The notes: generated by a model not told the origin, from the sequence alone. 64,000 nucleotides of DNA from Akkermansiaceae bacterium UBA3385 (GCA_002358905.1 DEPT01000047.1:130-64129), one strand, 5' to 3'; shown: positions 16,475 through 25,152, numbered from the stretch's first letter. A program made the numbers and translations.

Positions 16475-17470
16475 ATGCCAAACTGTGCCACATATATCCA
16501 CAACCTTGACCCTGTAATCCTGAACATTCCCGGAACACCGTTAGCCCTGCGCTGGTATGGACTCGCCTACGTTGCCGGCTTCATTCTGGGCTACATGGTT
16601 CTGCGCTGGCTTTCCAAAAAGCAGTTGTATTGTGTCTCGCAGGATAAACTGGGGGATTACATCACCCTCGTCTGCATCTTCGGCGTGCTGATGGGGGGGC
16701 GTCTTGGCGAATTTTTCTTCTACTGGCTACCGTCCCACGGTTGGAAAGGACTCATGGCTGACCCCTGCTGGGTATTTCGCGTATGGGAAGGCGGCATGGC
16801 TTCCCACGGTGGCATCATCTGTGTTATCCTCACAGCGATCTGGTACGCCTGGCGGAATAAGCTATCCGCAACCGAACTAATCGACGGTCTGGCCATAGTA
16901 AGCCCCATCGGCCTGTTCTTCGGCCGCGTAGCTAATTTCATCAACGGCGAACTATACGGACGCATCACCGATGCAGCCAACCCGATTGCCATCAAATTCC
17001 CCATGGAAATATTCACTCTGCAGCCGCTCCAGCAGATTCAGGCCATCACCGCCGTAGAACACGCTGCCGGCAACAGACTGAGCGCGCTTGCGCAGCCCGG
17101 TGAAGCCTTCTTTGACATCCTTTCCCGCCTGTGCAGAGAAAACACCGCAGTTCGTGAAGCGCTTGGCCAATTCCTCAACCCACGCTACCCTTCCCAGCTT
17201 TTCGAAGCTCTCGGAGAAGGCATGCTCATCTTCATCGTTCTGCTCGCCATCCGCCTGGCCTGGCGCAATGCGCCCGCCGGTATCTTTGCTGCCCTGTTCG
17301 GTCTGCTGTATGCCGCAGCCCGCATCACCTGTGAAGCATTCAAGGAACCTGATGCATGGGTATGGCACGGCGTCACCCAAGGACAACTTCTATCCTTATT
17401 CATTGCTGCTATTGGCATTATGTTTCTTTTCATCTCCATCCGGAATTTCAAAAAACAAAAAAATCTCTAA
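16475..17470 (+). CDS. lgt: Prolipoprotein diacylglyceryl transferase
   Basis: Lgt attaches diacylglycerol from phosphatidylglycerol to the lipobox cysteine of prolipoproteins in the inner membrane. Several hydrophobic segments, the SHGGI motif and the Lgt signature GRVANFINGELYGR are present. The ATG at 16475 (MPNCATYIHNLDPV) matches the family N-terminus and the promoter. The product is 331 residues, longer than E. coli Lgt (291). The extra length lies around residues 170-235, a hydrophilic insertion between the signature and the C-terminal helices. Likely clients in this window include the lipoproteins at 24317, 30807 and 32106. Confidence 0.95.
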   Translation: MPNCATYIHNLDPVILNIPGTPLALRWYGLAYVAGFILGYMVLRWLSKKQLYCVSQDKLGDYITLVCIFGVLMGGRLGEFFFYWLPSHGWKGLMADPCWVFRVWEGGMASHGGIICVILTAIWYAWRNKLSATELIDGLAIVSPIGLFFGRVANFINGELYGRITDAANPIAIKFPMEIFTLQPLQQIQAITAVEHAAGNRLSALAQPGEAFFDILSRLCRENTAVREALGQFLNPRYPSQLFEALGEGMLIFIVLLAIRLAWRNAPAGIFAALFGLLYAAARITCEAFKEPDAWVWHGVTQGQLLSLFIAAIGIMFLFISIRNFKKQKNL

Positions 17471-17487
17471 TTTTTACAAAAAAAGAC

Positions 17488-17516
17488 TTGCAATCCATCA
17501 CGAGATTGTGTAAATT
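17488..17516 (+). promoter_or_regulatory. Promoter of the tRNA-Tyr/tRNA-Val pair
   Basis: TTGCAA (17488-17493), 17-base spacer, TAAATT (17511-17516). It lies 39 bases before mature tRNA-Tyr. Confidence 0.75.
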
Positions 17517-17555
17517 ACCGCCGCACACCGTATCGCGGTCTGCAAAACAATAAAT

Positions 17556-17638
17556 GGGTAGGTTCCCGAGCGGTCAAAGGGGGCAGACTGTAAATCTGCT
17601 ATCGTACGATTTCGATGGTTCGAATCCATCCCTGCCCA
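17556..17638 (+). tRNA. tRNA-Tyr (anticodon GTA)
   Basis: An 83-base class II tRNA with a long variable arm. The acceptor is GGGTAGG/CCTGCCC with one wobble pair, the anticodon stem GCAGA/TCTGC encloses CTGTAAA (anticodon GTA), and the T arm is GATGG TTCGAAT CCATC. CCA is not encoded. Confidence 0.95.
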
Positions 17639-17646
17639 GTTCCTAT

Positions 17647-17719
17647 GCGGGAGTAGCTCAGTTGGTAGAGCAACACCTTGACATGGTGGAGGTCGTAGGT
17701 TCAAGTCCTATCTCTCGTA
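17647..17719 (+). tRNA. tRNA-Val (anticodon GAC)
   Basis: A 73-base tRNA. The acceptor GCGGGAG/CTCTCGT is closed with two G-U pairs, the D arm is GCTCAGTTGGTAGAGC, the anticodon stem ACACC/GGTGG holds TTGACAT (anticodon GAC), and the T arm is GTAGG TTCAAGT CCTAT. It is eight bases after tRNA-Tyr and shares its promoter. Confidence 0.93.
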
Positions 17720-17736
17720 CTCCCAGTTAACCAGAA

Positions 17737-17777
17737 AAGCCCCGATTCCTCAAGGAAATCGGGGCTTCCTGTTTTTT
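17737..17777 (+). terminator. Terminator of the tRNA operon
   Basis: AAGCCCCGATT (17737-17747) pairs with AATCGGGGCTT (17757-17767) and is followed by CCTGTTTTTT. Confidence 0.9.
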
Positions 17778-17781
17778 CTAC

Positions 17782-17810
17782 TTGCCAATTTCAACATAAG
17801 GCGCTAAAAT
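17782..17810 (+). promoter_or_regulatory. Promoter of the fructose-bisphosphate aldolase gene
   Basis: TTGCCA (17782-17787), 17-base spacer, TAAAAT (17805-17810). Unlike most promoters here it leaves a substantial leader of about 55 bases. Confidence 0.8.
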
Positions 17811-17814
17811 ACCC

Positions 17815-17842
17815 GCGTGCAGAGCACGCAACCTGCGTGCTC
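17815..17842 (+). promoter_or_regulatory. Leader with competing hairpins upstream of aldolase
   Basis: GAGCACGCA (17822-17830) pairs perfectly with TGCGTGCTC (17834-17842) around a three-base loop. The same GCACGC can alternatively pair with GCGTGC at 17815-17820. The predicted transcription start near 17817 would remove part of the upstream arm, so the long downstream hairpin is the likelier form. Confidence 0.45.
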
Positions 17843-17872
17843 CTGATAATTCCAACCAACAAAACAAGTACC

Positions 17873-18898
17873 ATGCCTGTACCTACACAAGAACAGTACA
17901 TCAAGATGCTCAACACGGCTAAGGAGAAGGGTTACGCCTATCCCGCCATCAACGTGACCACCATCGAGGTTATCAACGGCGCCCTCAAGGCTTTCGCTGA
18001 AGCCAAGTCCGACGGTATCATCCAGGTGTCCCTGGGTGGCGGCCAGTTCGCCTCCGGCACCGCTGTGAAGAGCTCCGCCATCGGCGCTATCGTGCTCGCT
18101 GAAGCCACCCATCGCCTTGCCGAGGAGTACAACGTGCTCGTGGCTCTGCACACCGACCACTGCCAGGCCGACAAGATCGACAGCTTCCTTCGTCCCCTCA
18201 TCGCTGAGTCCAAGCGCCGCGTAGAAGCTGGTCTGAAGCCCCTGTTCAACTCTCACATGCTCGACGCCTCTGCCCTTCCCATGGCCGAGAACCTCAAGAT
18301 TTCCCAGCAGATGCTCAAGGAATGTGCCGAGGTCGGCATCGTTCTCGAAATTGAGATCGGTGTTGTGGGTGGTGAGGAAGACGGCGTTGACAACGGCGAC
18401 GCCCCCAACGAGAAGCTCTACACCTCCCCCGAGGACATGCTGCTCACCTACGAGACCCTCAACGGCATCGGCACCTTCATGCTGGCCGCCACCTTCGGCA
18501 ACGTGCACGGCGTGTACAAGCCGGGTGCTGTGAAGCTGGCTCCCAAGATTCTTCGCGACGGTCAGGAAGTGGTGAAGGCCAAGCACGGTGAAGACATGCT
18601 GCTCGTGTTCCACGGCGGTTCCGGTTCCGACCTCTGCGACATCCGCGAGGCTATCTCCTACGGCGTGGTGAAGATGAACATCGACACCGACACTCAGTAC
18701 GCTTTCTCCAAGCCCATCGTTCTGCACATGTGCCAGAACATCGACGGCATGCTGAAGGTGGACGGCGAAGTGGGCAACAAGAAGGCCTACGATCCCCGCG
18801 CTTACCTCAAGAAGGGCGAGCAGGGTATCTGCGAGCGTCTCCAGGTTGCTTGCTCCGACCTCATGTCCGAGGGCAAGACCCTCTTCGGCCAGATTTAA
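17873..18898 (+). CDS. fba: Class II fructose-bisphosphate aldolase
   Basis: The enzyme interconverts fructose-1,6-bisphosphate with glyceraldehyde-3-phosphate and dihydroxyacetone phosphate and needs a divalent metal. The 341-residue chain is of the long class II type. It shows the active-site stretch ALHTDHCQ (Asp95 catalytic, His96 metal ligand), the EIEIGVVGGEEDGV loop, FGNVHG, FHGGSGS and the final KMNIDTD phosphate-binding segment. The ATG at 17873 matches the family N-terminus; the frame upstream overlaps the leader. Codon use is far more biased (few synonymous codons, mostly C- or G-ending) than in neighbours, as expected for a very highly expressed glycolytic gene. Confidence 0.96.
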   Translation: MPVPTQEQYIKMLNTAKEKGYAYPAINVTTIEVINGALKAFAEAKSDGIIQVSLGGGQFASGTAVKSSAIGAIVLAEATHRLAEEYNVLVALHTDHCQADKIDSFLRPLIAESKRRVEAGLKPLFNSHMLDASALPMAENLKISQQMLKECAEVGIVLEIEIGVVGGEEDGVDNGDAPNEKLYTSPEDMLLTYETLNGIGTFMLAATFGNVHGVYKPGAVKLAPKILRDGQEVVKAKHGEDMLLVFHGGSGSDLCDIREAISYGVVKMNIDTDTQYAFSKPIVLHMCQNIDGMLKVDGEVGNKKAYDPRAYLKKGEQGICERLQVACSDLMSEGKTLFGQI

Positions 18899-18924
18899 GC
18901 ATCCCGCCTACAGATATTCATTCC

Positions 18925-18955
18925 AAAGCCCCCGCATCCGCGGGGGCTTTTTTTT
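18925..18955 (+). terminator. Strong terminator after aldolase
   Basis: AAAGCCCCCGC pairs with GCGGGGGCTTT around ATCC, followed by a run of eight T residues from 18948. Confidence 0.95.
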
Positions 18956-18976
18956 ATCCCCGACTAACGGATATGC

Positions 18977-19005
18977 TTGACATGCAAGGCTCGCACGCGT
19001 AAGAT
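18977..19005 (+). promoter_or_regulatory. Promoter of the NSS transporter operon
   Basis: TTGACA (18977-18982), 17-base spacer, TAAGAT (19000-19005). It gives a leader of about 19 bases before the GTG start at 19031. Confidence 0.75.
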
Positions 19006-19030
19006 GAAGCACCTTCATTTTTTTCACGCT

Positions 19031-20731
19031 GTGAGCACTAACACAAAACAAGAACTCTGGACCTCCAATCTCGGAGCCGTGCTGGCCGTGGCCGGCAGCG
19101 CCATCGGCTTCGGTAACTTCCTGCGCTTCCCCGGGCTCGCAGCCCAGTATGGCGGTGGCGCTTTCATGATTGCCTATTTCGTGGCATTCCTGCTACTGGG
19201 CATTCCGCTCAGCTGGGTGGAATGGGCCATCGGCCGTAAGGGCGGAAGCCTCGGCGCGCATTCATCCGCCTCTGCTTTCTTCGTCCTTTCCCGCAGCAGC
19301 AAGTGGAAATATGTGGGTCTTGCCGGTGTGCTGACCCCGCTGGCCATCACCATGTACTACATGACGCTGGAAGGCTGGACCCTGGGCTATGCCTGGCACA
19401 CCGCCATGGGTAACCTCAATTTCTCCACCAGCGAGGAATACGGCAACTTCTTCAGCAATTTCGTAGGTCTCGGTGGCAACGGCAGCGTATTCGGTGGCGA
19501 CAGCAGCATGCTCATCTTCTTTGCCATTGCCGTATTCAGCAGTTTCTGGCTCATTTATCGTGGTGTGAACAAAGGCATCGAGTGGTTCTGCAAATGGAGC
19601 ATGCCCGTGCTGGTCATCATCGGTGTCATCATTCTGGTACGCGTGCTCACTATGGGCACCCCTGACCCCACCCACCCCGAGCGCAACGTGAATGAAGGTC
19701 TGGGGTACATGTGGAACCCGAATAAGGTCATGCTCGTTGCCGGTGAAAAGGAAGTGGACATGGTGCCAGCCTACGCTTCACCGGAGGAAAAAACTGCTCA
19801 GATTGAACGTCTGACCAAGCAATACCCCGACCAGGAGATTAAGGAGAAGCCCATCACTCTGGCTCAGGGGCTCATGAACCCGAACCTGTGGATTACCGCC
19901 GCCGGACAGGTATTCTACTCTGTATCCATAGGCTTCGGTATTGTCTGCTCCTATGCCAGTTATGTTGAGCGCCGCAAGGATATCGCCCTTTCCTCCCTCA
20001 CCGCCAATGCAGCCAATGAAGTGGCAGAGGTTGGTCTGGCGGGCATGATGATTATCCCCGCTGCCGTAGCACTGCTCGGTGTGGTGGCAGCAGCCGGTAC
20101 CAGCACCTTCGGTCTGGGATTCAATGTACTGCCACAGGTATTTGCCAGCATGCCCGGAGGCCAGATTTTCGGCACTTTGTTCTTCGGATTGCTTTCCATT
20201 GCCGCCATTACCAGCGCCATCTCGATTCTGCAGCCAGCAGTTGCCTTCATTGAAGAGTTCTGGCAGCTGCGCCGCATCCAGAGTGTGACGATTATCGCCC
20301 TGCTCCTCACCGTGGGTTCGCTCATTGTGGTATGGTTCACGGGTGACGGCCTCATTGCTCTGGACACGCTCGACTTCTGGCTTGGCACCATGAGTCTCTA
20401 CATCAGCTCCGCCTCCTTCCTCATCGTGTTCCGCTTTGTGTGGGGCACCAATAAGGGCCTGGCAGAATTGCGCCGCGGAGCCCGCATGCCCATCCCCCGC
20501 TTTATCGGATTCGTCATCAACTGGATAACGCCGGGCATCATGCTCTTCATCTTCGTAGCATGGCTGTACCAGAACCTCTTTGTCCAGCAGAGTTACCACA
20601 TCACCAACCTGATGGAAGGAAAAATCGGGGCTATCGTCCCCCTGGTGTGGGTAGGCATTGTGCTGCTCTTCTTCATCTTCGTGGCGCACACCTCCACCCG
20701 TTTCAGCTACCACAAAAAGGACGAGAAGTAA
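19031..20731 (+). CDS. NSS-family Na+-coupled amino-acid transporter, copy 1
   Basis: Neurotransmitter:sodium symporter (LeuT-fold) carriers import amino acids with Na+. The first helix contains the family signature AVAGSAIGFGNFLRFPG. About twelve hydrophobic segments follow, with an unusually long hydrophilic loop (about residues 215-285, GYMWNPNKVML to ITLAQGLMNP). I place the start at GTG 19031 (MSTNTKQELW) because the third copy begins identically with GTG. An upstream ATG in frame would lie inside or beside the promoter. The product is 566 residues. It is the first of three consecutive paralogues, probably one operon ending at 25187. The substrate is not determinable; methionine/alanine is suggested by the MetS-like ORF downstream. 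Confidence 0.9.
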   Translation: MSTNTKQELWTSNLGAVLAVAGSAIGFGNFLRFPGLAAQYGGGAFMIAYFVAFLLLGIPLSWVEWAIGRKGGSLGAHSSASAFFVLSRSSKWKYVGLAGVLTPLAITMYYMTLEGWTLGYAWHTAMGNLNFSTSEEYGNFFSNFVGLGGNGSVFGGDSSMLIFFAIAVFSSFWLIYRGVNKGIEWFCKWSMPVLVIIGVIILVRVLTMGTPDPTHPERNVNEGLGYMWNPNKVMLVAGEKEVDMVPAYASPEEKTAQIERLTKQYPDQEIKEKPITLAQGLMNPNLWITAAGQVFYSVSIGFGIVCSYASYVERRKDIALSSLTANAANEVAEVGLAGMMIIPAAVALLGVVAAAGTSTFGLGFNVLPQVFASMPGGQIFGTLFFGLLSIAAITSAISILQPAVAFIEEFWQLRRIQSVTIIALLLTVGSLIVVWFTGDGLIALDTLDFWLGTMSLYISSASFLIVFRFVWGTNKGLAELRRGARMPIPRFIGFVINWITPGIMLFIFVAWLYQNLFVQQSYHITNLMEGKIGAIVPLVWVGIVLLFFIFVAHTSTRFSYHKKDEK

Positions 20732-20752
20732 TACCTGACACTCATTTTGACT

Positions 20753-22435
20753 ATGCCTGCAGATAAAACAGACCATTGGAAAACAAATCTCGGTGTTATG
20801 CTGGCCGTAGCCGGCAGTGCCATCGGCTTCGGCAACTTCCTGCGCTTCCCCGGCCTGGCTGCCCAATACGGCGGCGGTGCTTTCGTGGTGGCCTATTTCT
20901 GCTGCTTCCTGCTGCTGGGGCTCCCCCTCTGCTGGGTGGAGTGGGCCATTGGCCGCCGCGGCGGTGTACTGGGTGGGCACAGCCCGGCCTCCGTATTCCA
21001 GCTCATTGCTGAAAAGCCCCTCTGGAAGTACCTTGGTATCCTTGGTATCCTGGCAGGTCTCAGCATCAACGTCTACTACGTCTACATGGAAGGCTGGACC
21101 ATCGGCTATGTCTGGCACACCCTGGTGGGCGACCTTAATTTAGACACCCCTCAGGCCTATGGCGACTTTTTCTCAAACTTTGTAGGCATGGGGGCAGATG
21201 GCCACTTCTTCAGCGGCCAGACCACAGTTCCCATCTTCTTCCTGCTGGCACTTGCAGCTAATTTCTGGCTCATTTACCGCGGGGTGAGCAAGGGCATCGA
21301 GTGGTTCTGCAAGTGGAGCATGCCTGTGCTTTTCATCGTAGCCATCATTCTGCTGGTGCGCGTGCTTACCATGGGCACACCGGATCCTGCACACCCCGAG
21401 CGCAGCGTGAACGAGGGTCTGGGCTACATGTGGAACCCGGAAAAGACAATGCTGGTAGATACCACCACCGGCAAATCCATCGGCATGGTACCTGCCAATG
21501 CCTCAGAGGAAGAAAAAACAGCCCTCATCAACCGTTTGCACGAAGAATACCCCACGGTTGCCATTGAGGAGAAGCATATGACCTTCTGGCAGAGTTTGTT
21601 TAATCCTGAAATGTGGCTGCGCGCCGCCGGGCAGGTGTTCTTCTCCCTTTCCGTGGGGTCCGGCTCCATCTGCTGCTATGCCAGCTATGTACGCCGCCGC
21701 AAGGATATCGCCCTGAGCGCCCTGAGCGCCGGCGCCGCTAACTCCGTAACAGAAGTAGGTCTGGCCGGTCTCACCATCGTGCCTGCAGCTCTGGCTCTTC
21801 TGGGCGTGGCTGCAGCCGCCACTGTGGGCACATTCGGTCTGGGCTTCAACGTGTTGCCGCAGGTATTCGCCGCCATGCCCGGTGGCCAGTTCTTCGGGGT
21901 ACTGTTCTTCCTGCTGCTCTTCATCGGAGCAGTGACCAGCGCGCTTTCCCAGGTGCAGCCTGCCGTCTCCTTTGTGGAGGAATACTGGAACCTGAAGCGC
22001 AGCCAGAGCATCGCACTGGTGGCAGGTCTCCTGCTGGTGGGCGCATTCATCATCATCTGGTACACGCAGGACATGCTGGCTCTGGACAGCATTGACTTCT
22101 GGGTGGGCAGCCTCATCCTCTACGTGACCACCAGCCTCAACCTCATCTTCTTCAACCAGGTGTGGGGAACACAGAAAGGCATGGAAGAACTGCGGGATGG
22201 TGCAGCCATGCGCATTCCTGCAGCTGCCACCTTCATCATCCGCTGGATTGCCCCGGTCATCATGTTCACCATCTTTGCCGCCTGGCTTTACCAGGAACTC
22301 TTCATCACGCGCAGCCCGTATGTGGCCAACATTGTGGAAGGTCGTATCGGTGCCATTCTACCTCTTGTCTGGGCCTTGGGTATCACCATTTTCTTCTGCG
22401 TTGTGGCAGCTACCTCCCGCCGATTCAACAAATAA
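20753..22435 (+). CDS. NSS-family Na+-coupled amino-acid transporter, copy 2
   Basis: A second tandem NSS paralogue of 560 residues, with the same LeuT-type first helix (LAVAGSAIGFGNFLRFPG) and the same long inserted loop around GYMWNPEKTML. It differs from copies 1 and 3 mainly in helix 3-4 (PLWKYLGILGILAGLSINVYY) and in QVQPAVSFVEEYW where the others have LQPAVAFIEEFW or LQPSVAFLEEFW, so substrate preference may differ. The ATG at 20753 (MPADKTDHWKTNLG) is the natural start; a TTG six bases earlier is possible. It lies 21 bases after copy 1. No Shine-Dalgarno is visible. Confidence 0.9.
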   Translation: MPADKTDHWKTNLGVMLAVAGSAIGFGNFLRFPGLAAQYGGGAFVVAYFCCFLLLGLPLCWVEWAIGRRGGVLGGHSPASVFQLIAEKPLWKYLGILGILAGLSINVYYVYMEGWTIGYVWHTLVGDLNLDTPQAYGDFFSNFVGMGADGHFFSGQTTVPIFFLLALAANFWLIYRGVSKGIEWFCKWSMPVLFIVAIILLVRVLTMGTPDPAHPERSVNEGLGYMWNPEKTMLVDTTTGKSIGMVPANASEEEKTALINRLHEEYPTVAIEEKHMTFWQSLFNPEMWLRAAGQVFFSLSVGSGSICCYASYVRRRKDIALSALSAGAANSVTEVGLAGLTIVPAALALLGVAAAATVGTFGLGFNVLPQVFAAMPGGQFFGVLFFLLLFIGAVTSALSQVQPAVSFVEEYWNLKRSQSIALVAGLLLVGAFIIIWYTQDMLALDSIDFWVGSLILYVTTSLNLIFFNQVWGTQKGMEELRDGAAMRIPAAATFIIRWIAPVIMFTIFAAWLYQELFITRSPYVANIVEGRIGAILPLVWALGITIFFCVVAATSRRFNK

Positions 22436-22462
22436 TTCCCAACACTTCTCCCATATCATAAC

Positions 22463-24169
22463 GTGAGCACAAACAACAAAACAGAAAATTGGAACACCAA
22501 CCTGGGTGTTGTGCTGGCAGTAGCCGGCAGCGCCATTGGTTTCGGTAATTTCCTCCGCTTCCCCGGCCTCGCTGCCCAATACGGCGGCGGCGCCTTCATG
22601 ATTGCCTATTTCACGGCATTCCTCCTGCTGGGTATCCCCCTGAGCTGGGTAGAATGGGCCATCGGCCGCAAAGGCGGCACCCTCGGTGGCCACAGCACGC
22701 CCAGTATTTTCTACCTGCTCGGCGGCAAATCCCGCTGGAAATACCTCGGCATTGCCGGTGTTATCTCCACCATCGGCATTGCCATGTACTACATTCCGCT
22801 GGAAAGCTGGACCATCGGCTACGCCTGGCACACAGCCATGGGCGATCTCCAGCTCAGCACCTCGGAAGAATACGGTAACTTCTTCGCGCAGTTTGTGGGG
22901 CTCACAGGCGATGGCTCCATCTTCTTTGGTAAAGGCAGCCAGCTTACCTTTTTTGCGCTGGCCATTCTGGCCAACATGTATGTGATTTTCCGCGGTATCA
23001 GCAAAGGCATTGAAACCTTCTGCAAATGGAGCATGCCTGTGCTCCTCATCACCGCCCTTATCATCCTTGTTCGTGTACTGACGCTGGGCACACCCGATGC
23101 CGCCCACCCGGAGCGCAATGTAAGCCAGGGTCTCGGTTACATGTGGAATCCCACCAAGACTATGCTTGTGGTGGAAGGCAAGGAAGTGGAAATGGTTCCC
23201 GCCTATGCCAACCCTGAACAGAAGCAGGTTCTGGTGCAGAAAATTCAGGCCGCCAACCCCGGCAAGGCCGTGGAAGAGAAAGAAATCTCCCTTACAGAAG
23301 GTCTTTTGAATCCTGAGATGTGGATTACCGCTGCAGGTCAGGTATTCTTCTCCCTCTCCATTGGTTTCGGCACCGTCTGTTCGTACGCCAGCTATGTGCG
23401 CCGCCGCAAGGATATCGCCCTGAGCTCCCTTACCGCCAATGCCGCTAACGAAGCCATTGAAGTGGGTATAGCAGGCATGATGATTATTCCCGCCGCCGTG
23501 GCATTCCTTGGCGTGGTGGCAGCAGCCGGTTGCGGAACATTCGGGCTGGGCTTCAATGTACTGCCCCAGGTGTTCCACAGCATGCCCGGTGGCCAGATTT
23601 TCGGCACATTGTTCTTTCTGCTGCTCTTCATCGGCGCCATCACCAGTGCAATCTCCATGCTCCAGCCTTCCGTTGCCTTCCTGGAGGAATTCTGGAACCT
23701 GCGCCGCATTCAGAGCGTGTCCCTCGTGGCTTTCCTGGTAACAGTCGGCACACTACTGGTAGGCTGGTTCACTGAGGGTCTCATGGCTCTGGATACCATG
23801 GATTTCTGGTTCGGCACAATGTTCCTGTACCTTACCACCTGCCTATTCTTCACGATATTCAACTGCGTGTGGGGCACCAGGAACGGTATTGAGGAAATCA
23901 AACTGGGTGCCGCCATCAAGCTTCCCTCCTGCCTTGGATTCATCGTCCGCTGGGTGACTCCCGCCATTCTCATCACCATCTTTGGCTCCTGGCTGTATAA
24001 GAATATCTTCATTCAGCAGAGCCCCCAGGTTGTGAACCTGCTCAATGCCGAACCCGGCGCCCTCTTCCCCATCGCATGGGTGATTATGGTTGCCATCTTC
24101 TTCGCCATTGTCATCTTCACATCTCGCAACTTCCACAAGAACACCAATCCTGACAACTTAAACGATTAA
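22463..24169 (+). CDS. NSS-family Na+-coupled amino-acid transporter, copy 3
   Basis: The third tandem NSS paralogue, 568 residues, starts at GTG 22463 with MSTNNKTENWNTNLG, almost the same N-terminus as copy 1. The family signature GSAIGFGNFLRFPG and the long extracellular or cytosolic loop around GYMWNPTKTML are conserved. It is closer to copy 1 than to copy 2 over most helices. It lies 27 bases after copy 2 and 18 bases before a 38-residue membrane ORF that resembles the MetS small subunit of NSS-type methionine/alanine importers. Confidence 0.9.
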   Translation: MSTNNKTENWNTNLGVVLAVAGSAIGFGNFLRFPGLAAQYGGGAFMIAYFTAFLLLGIPLSWVEWAIGRKGGTLGGHSTPSIFYLLGGKSRWKYLGIAGVISTIGIAMYYIPLESWTIGYAWHTAMGDLQLSTSEEYGNFFAQFVGLTGDGSIFFGKGSQLTFFALAILANMYVIFRGISKGIETFCKWSMPVLLITALIILVRVLTLGTPDAAHPERNVSQGLGYMWNPTKTMLVVEGKEVEMVPAYANPEQKQVLVQKIQAANPGKAVEEKEISLTEGLLNPEMWITAAGQVFFSLSIGFGTVCSYASYVRRRKDIALSSLTANAANEAIEVGIAGMMIIPAAVAFLGVVAAAGCGTFGLGFNVLPQVFHSMPGGQIFGTLFFLLLFIGAITSAISMLQPSVAFLEEFWNLRRIQSVSLVAFLVTVGTLLVGWFTEGLMALDTMDFWFGTMFLYLTTCLFFTIFNCVWGTRNGIEEIKLGAAIKLPSCLGFIVRWVTPAILITIFGSWLYKNIFIQQSPQVVNLLNAEPGALFPIAWVIMVAIFFAIVIFTSRNFHKNTNPDNLND

Positions 24170-24187
24170 CCCTCACTATTCATCATT

Positions 24188-24304
24188 ATGACTATCGCCG
24201 GTATCATCACCATGCTCCTGTCCATTGGCATCGTATGGACTCTTTTCATCGTCTGCTGTGTACGACTTGTCAAGAGCGACAAGCAGGATAGCACCAACGA
24301 GTAA
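24188..24304 (+). CDS. MetS-like small membrane subunit for NSS transporter
   Basis: This 38-codon ORF encodes a single-helix membrane peptide. It begins MTIAGIITMLLSIGIVWTLF and ends with a charged cytoplasmic tail RLVKSDKQDSTNE. Small peptides of this shape, a hydrophobic helix containing a conserved IxW, follow NSS-type transporters in the MetPS systems of Actinobacteria and elsewhere, and the small subunit is needed for uptake there. Here it follows the third NSS gene by 18 bases and precedes the lipoprotein gene by 12, so it fits the operon. The family assignment is from size, helix pattern and position; similarity was not computed. Confidence 0.7.
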   Translation: MTIAGIITMLLSIGIVWTLFIVCCVRLVKSDKQDSTNE

Positions 24305-24316
24305 CCCCCTGCCCGC

Positions 24317-25129
24317 ATGCCTTTCCCGACCAAGAGCATCATCCACTCCACCCTGTTGAGCGGAACAGCCTTGCTGCTGTCTGCCTGCGATTTCAGCCAG
24401 GTGGTATATCCGGGCACAAGTATGCAGCTGCCCGATGCCGCCTGCGGATACGCGAGCAATGCCATTGCCATCCCGGCAGAGGACGGCACGGTGCTGCGAG
24501 GCTGGTTCTTCAATCGCGGAGCAGCAACCCCGCTGGTTGTCATGTATGGCGGAAACGCCATGAACGTAGGCACTTTCGCCAGCCTGGCAGCAAGTGACCC
24601 CACGCGCTCCTATCTGCTCATGAACTACCGTGGATACGGCAACAGCGCCGGCGAACCAAGCGAAAAACAGCTTGTGGCCGATGCGCGTTACACCATCCGA
24701 TATGCCCGCAATGCCATGGGCAACCCGGAAGCTCCGCTCTGCCTGGTCGGATTCAGCCTGGGTACAGGTGTGGCAACCCAGCTGGCAGCTACGGAAAATC
24801 CAGCCGGACTCCTCCTCGTCTGCCCCTTCGACAGCATGACCAATGTTGCATGCAATGTAGTTCCTTTCTTCCCGCGAATCGTCCCCATGGACTCCTGGAA
24901 ATCGGTCAACTATGCAGCACAGGTGCGATGCCCTGTCACAATCCTTCGCGCCAGGTATGACCAGGTTGTACCCGCTGAAAGCACAGACGCACTCATCAAG
25001 GCCCTGCCAAATCCCCCCGTTGTGCGGCAATTTGAAGCCGACCACAACACCATTTTCTCGGCACAGGGCTTTGTACCGGCTGTGATGCAGGCGCTGCCTA
25101 ACGCCCAGCAGTACCAGTTTGATTTCTGA
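24317..25129 (+). CDS. Alpha/beta-hydrolase lipoprotein
   Basis: A serine-hydrolase-fold protein of 270 residues with a lipoprotein signal peptide (LLSAC, acylated Cys24). Residues 97-115 (RSYLLMNYRGYGNSAGEPS) match the BEM46/YfhR-type oxyanion region, GFSLG places the nucleophile at Ser147, and Asp217 and His245 complete a likely triad. It is therefore probably an active esterase or peptidase-like enzyme anchored at a membrane. The substrate is unknown. It is the last gene of the NSS operon, and a strong terminator follows. Confidence 0.82.
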   Translation: MPFPTKSIIHSTLLSGTALLLSACDFSQVVYPGTSMQLPDAACGYASNAIAIPAEDGTVLRGWFFNRGAATPLVVMYGGNAMNVGTFASLAASDPTRSYLLMNYRGYGNSAGEPSEKQLVADARYTIRYARNAMGNPEAPLCLVGFSLGTGVATQLAATENPAGLLLVCPFDSMTNVACNVVPFFPRIVPMDSWKSVNYAAQVRCPVTILRARYDQVVPAESTDALIKALPNPPVVRQFEADHNTIFSAQGFVPAVMQALPNAQQYQFDF

Positions 25130-25152
25130 TACAGCTCACCATACGCCTTCCG

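Noticed and set aside
17498..17704. Minus-strand frame across tRNA-Tyr and tRNA-Val
   Set aside because: It lies wholly on the two tRNA genes; such frames (with text like GMDSNHRNRTIADLQSAPF) are a familiar false annotation over tRNA-Tyr.
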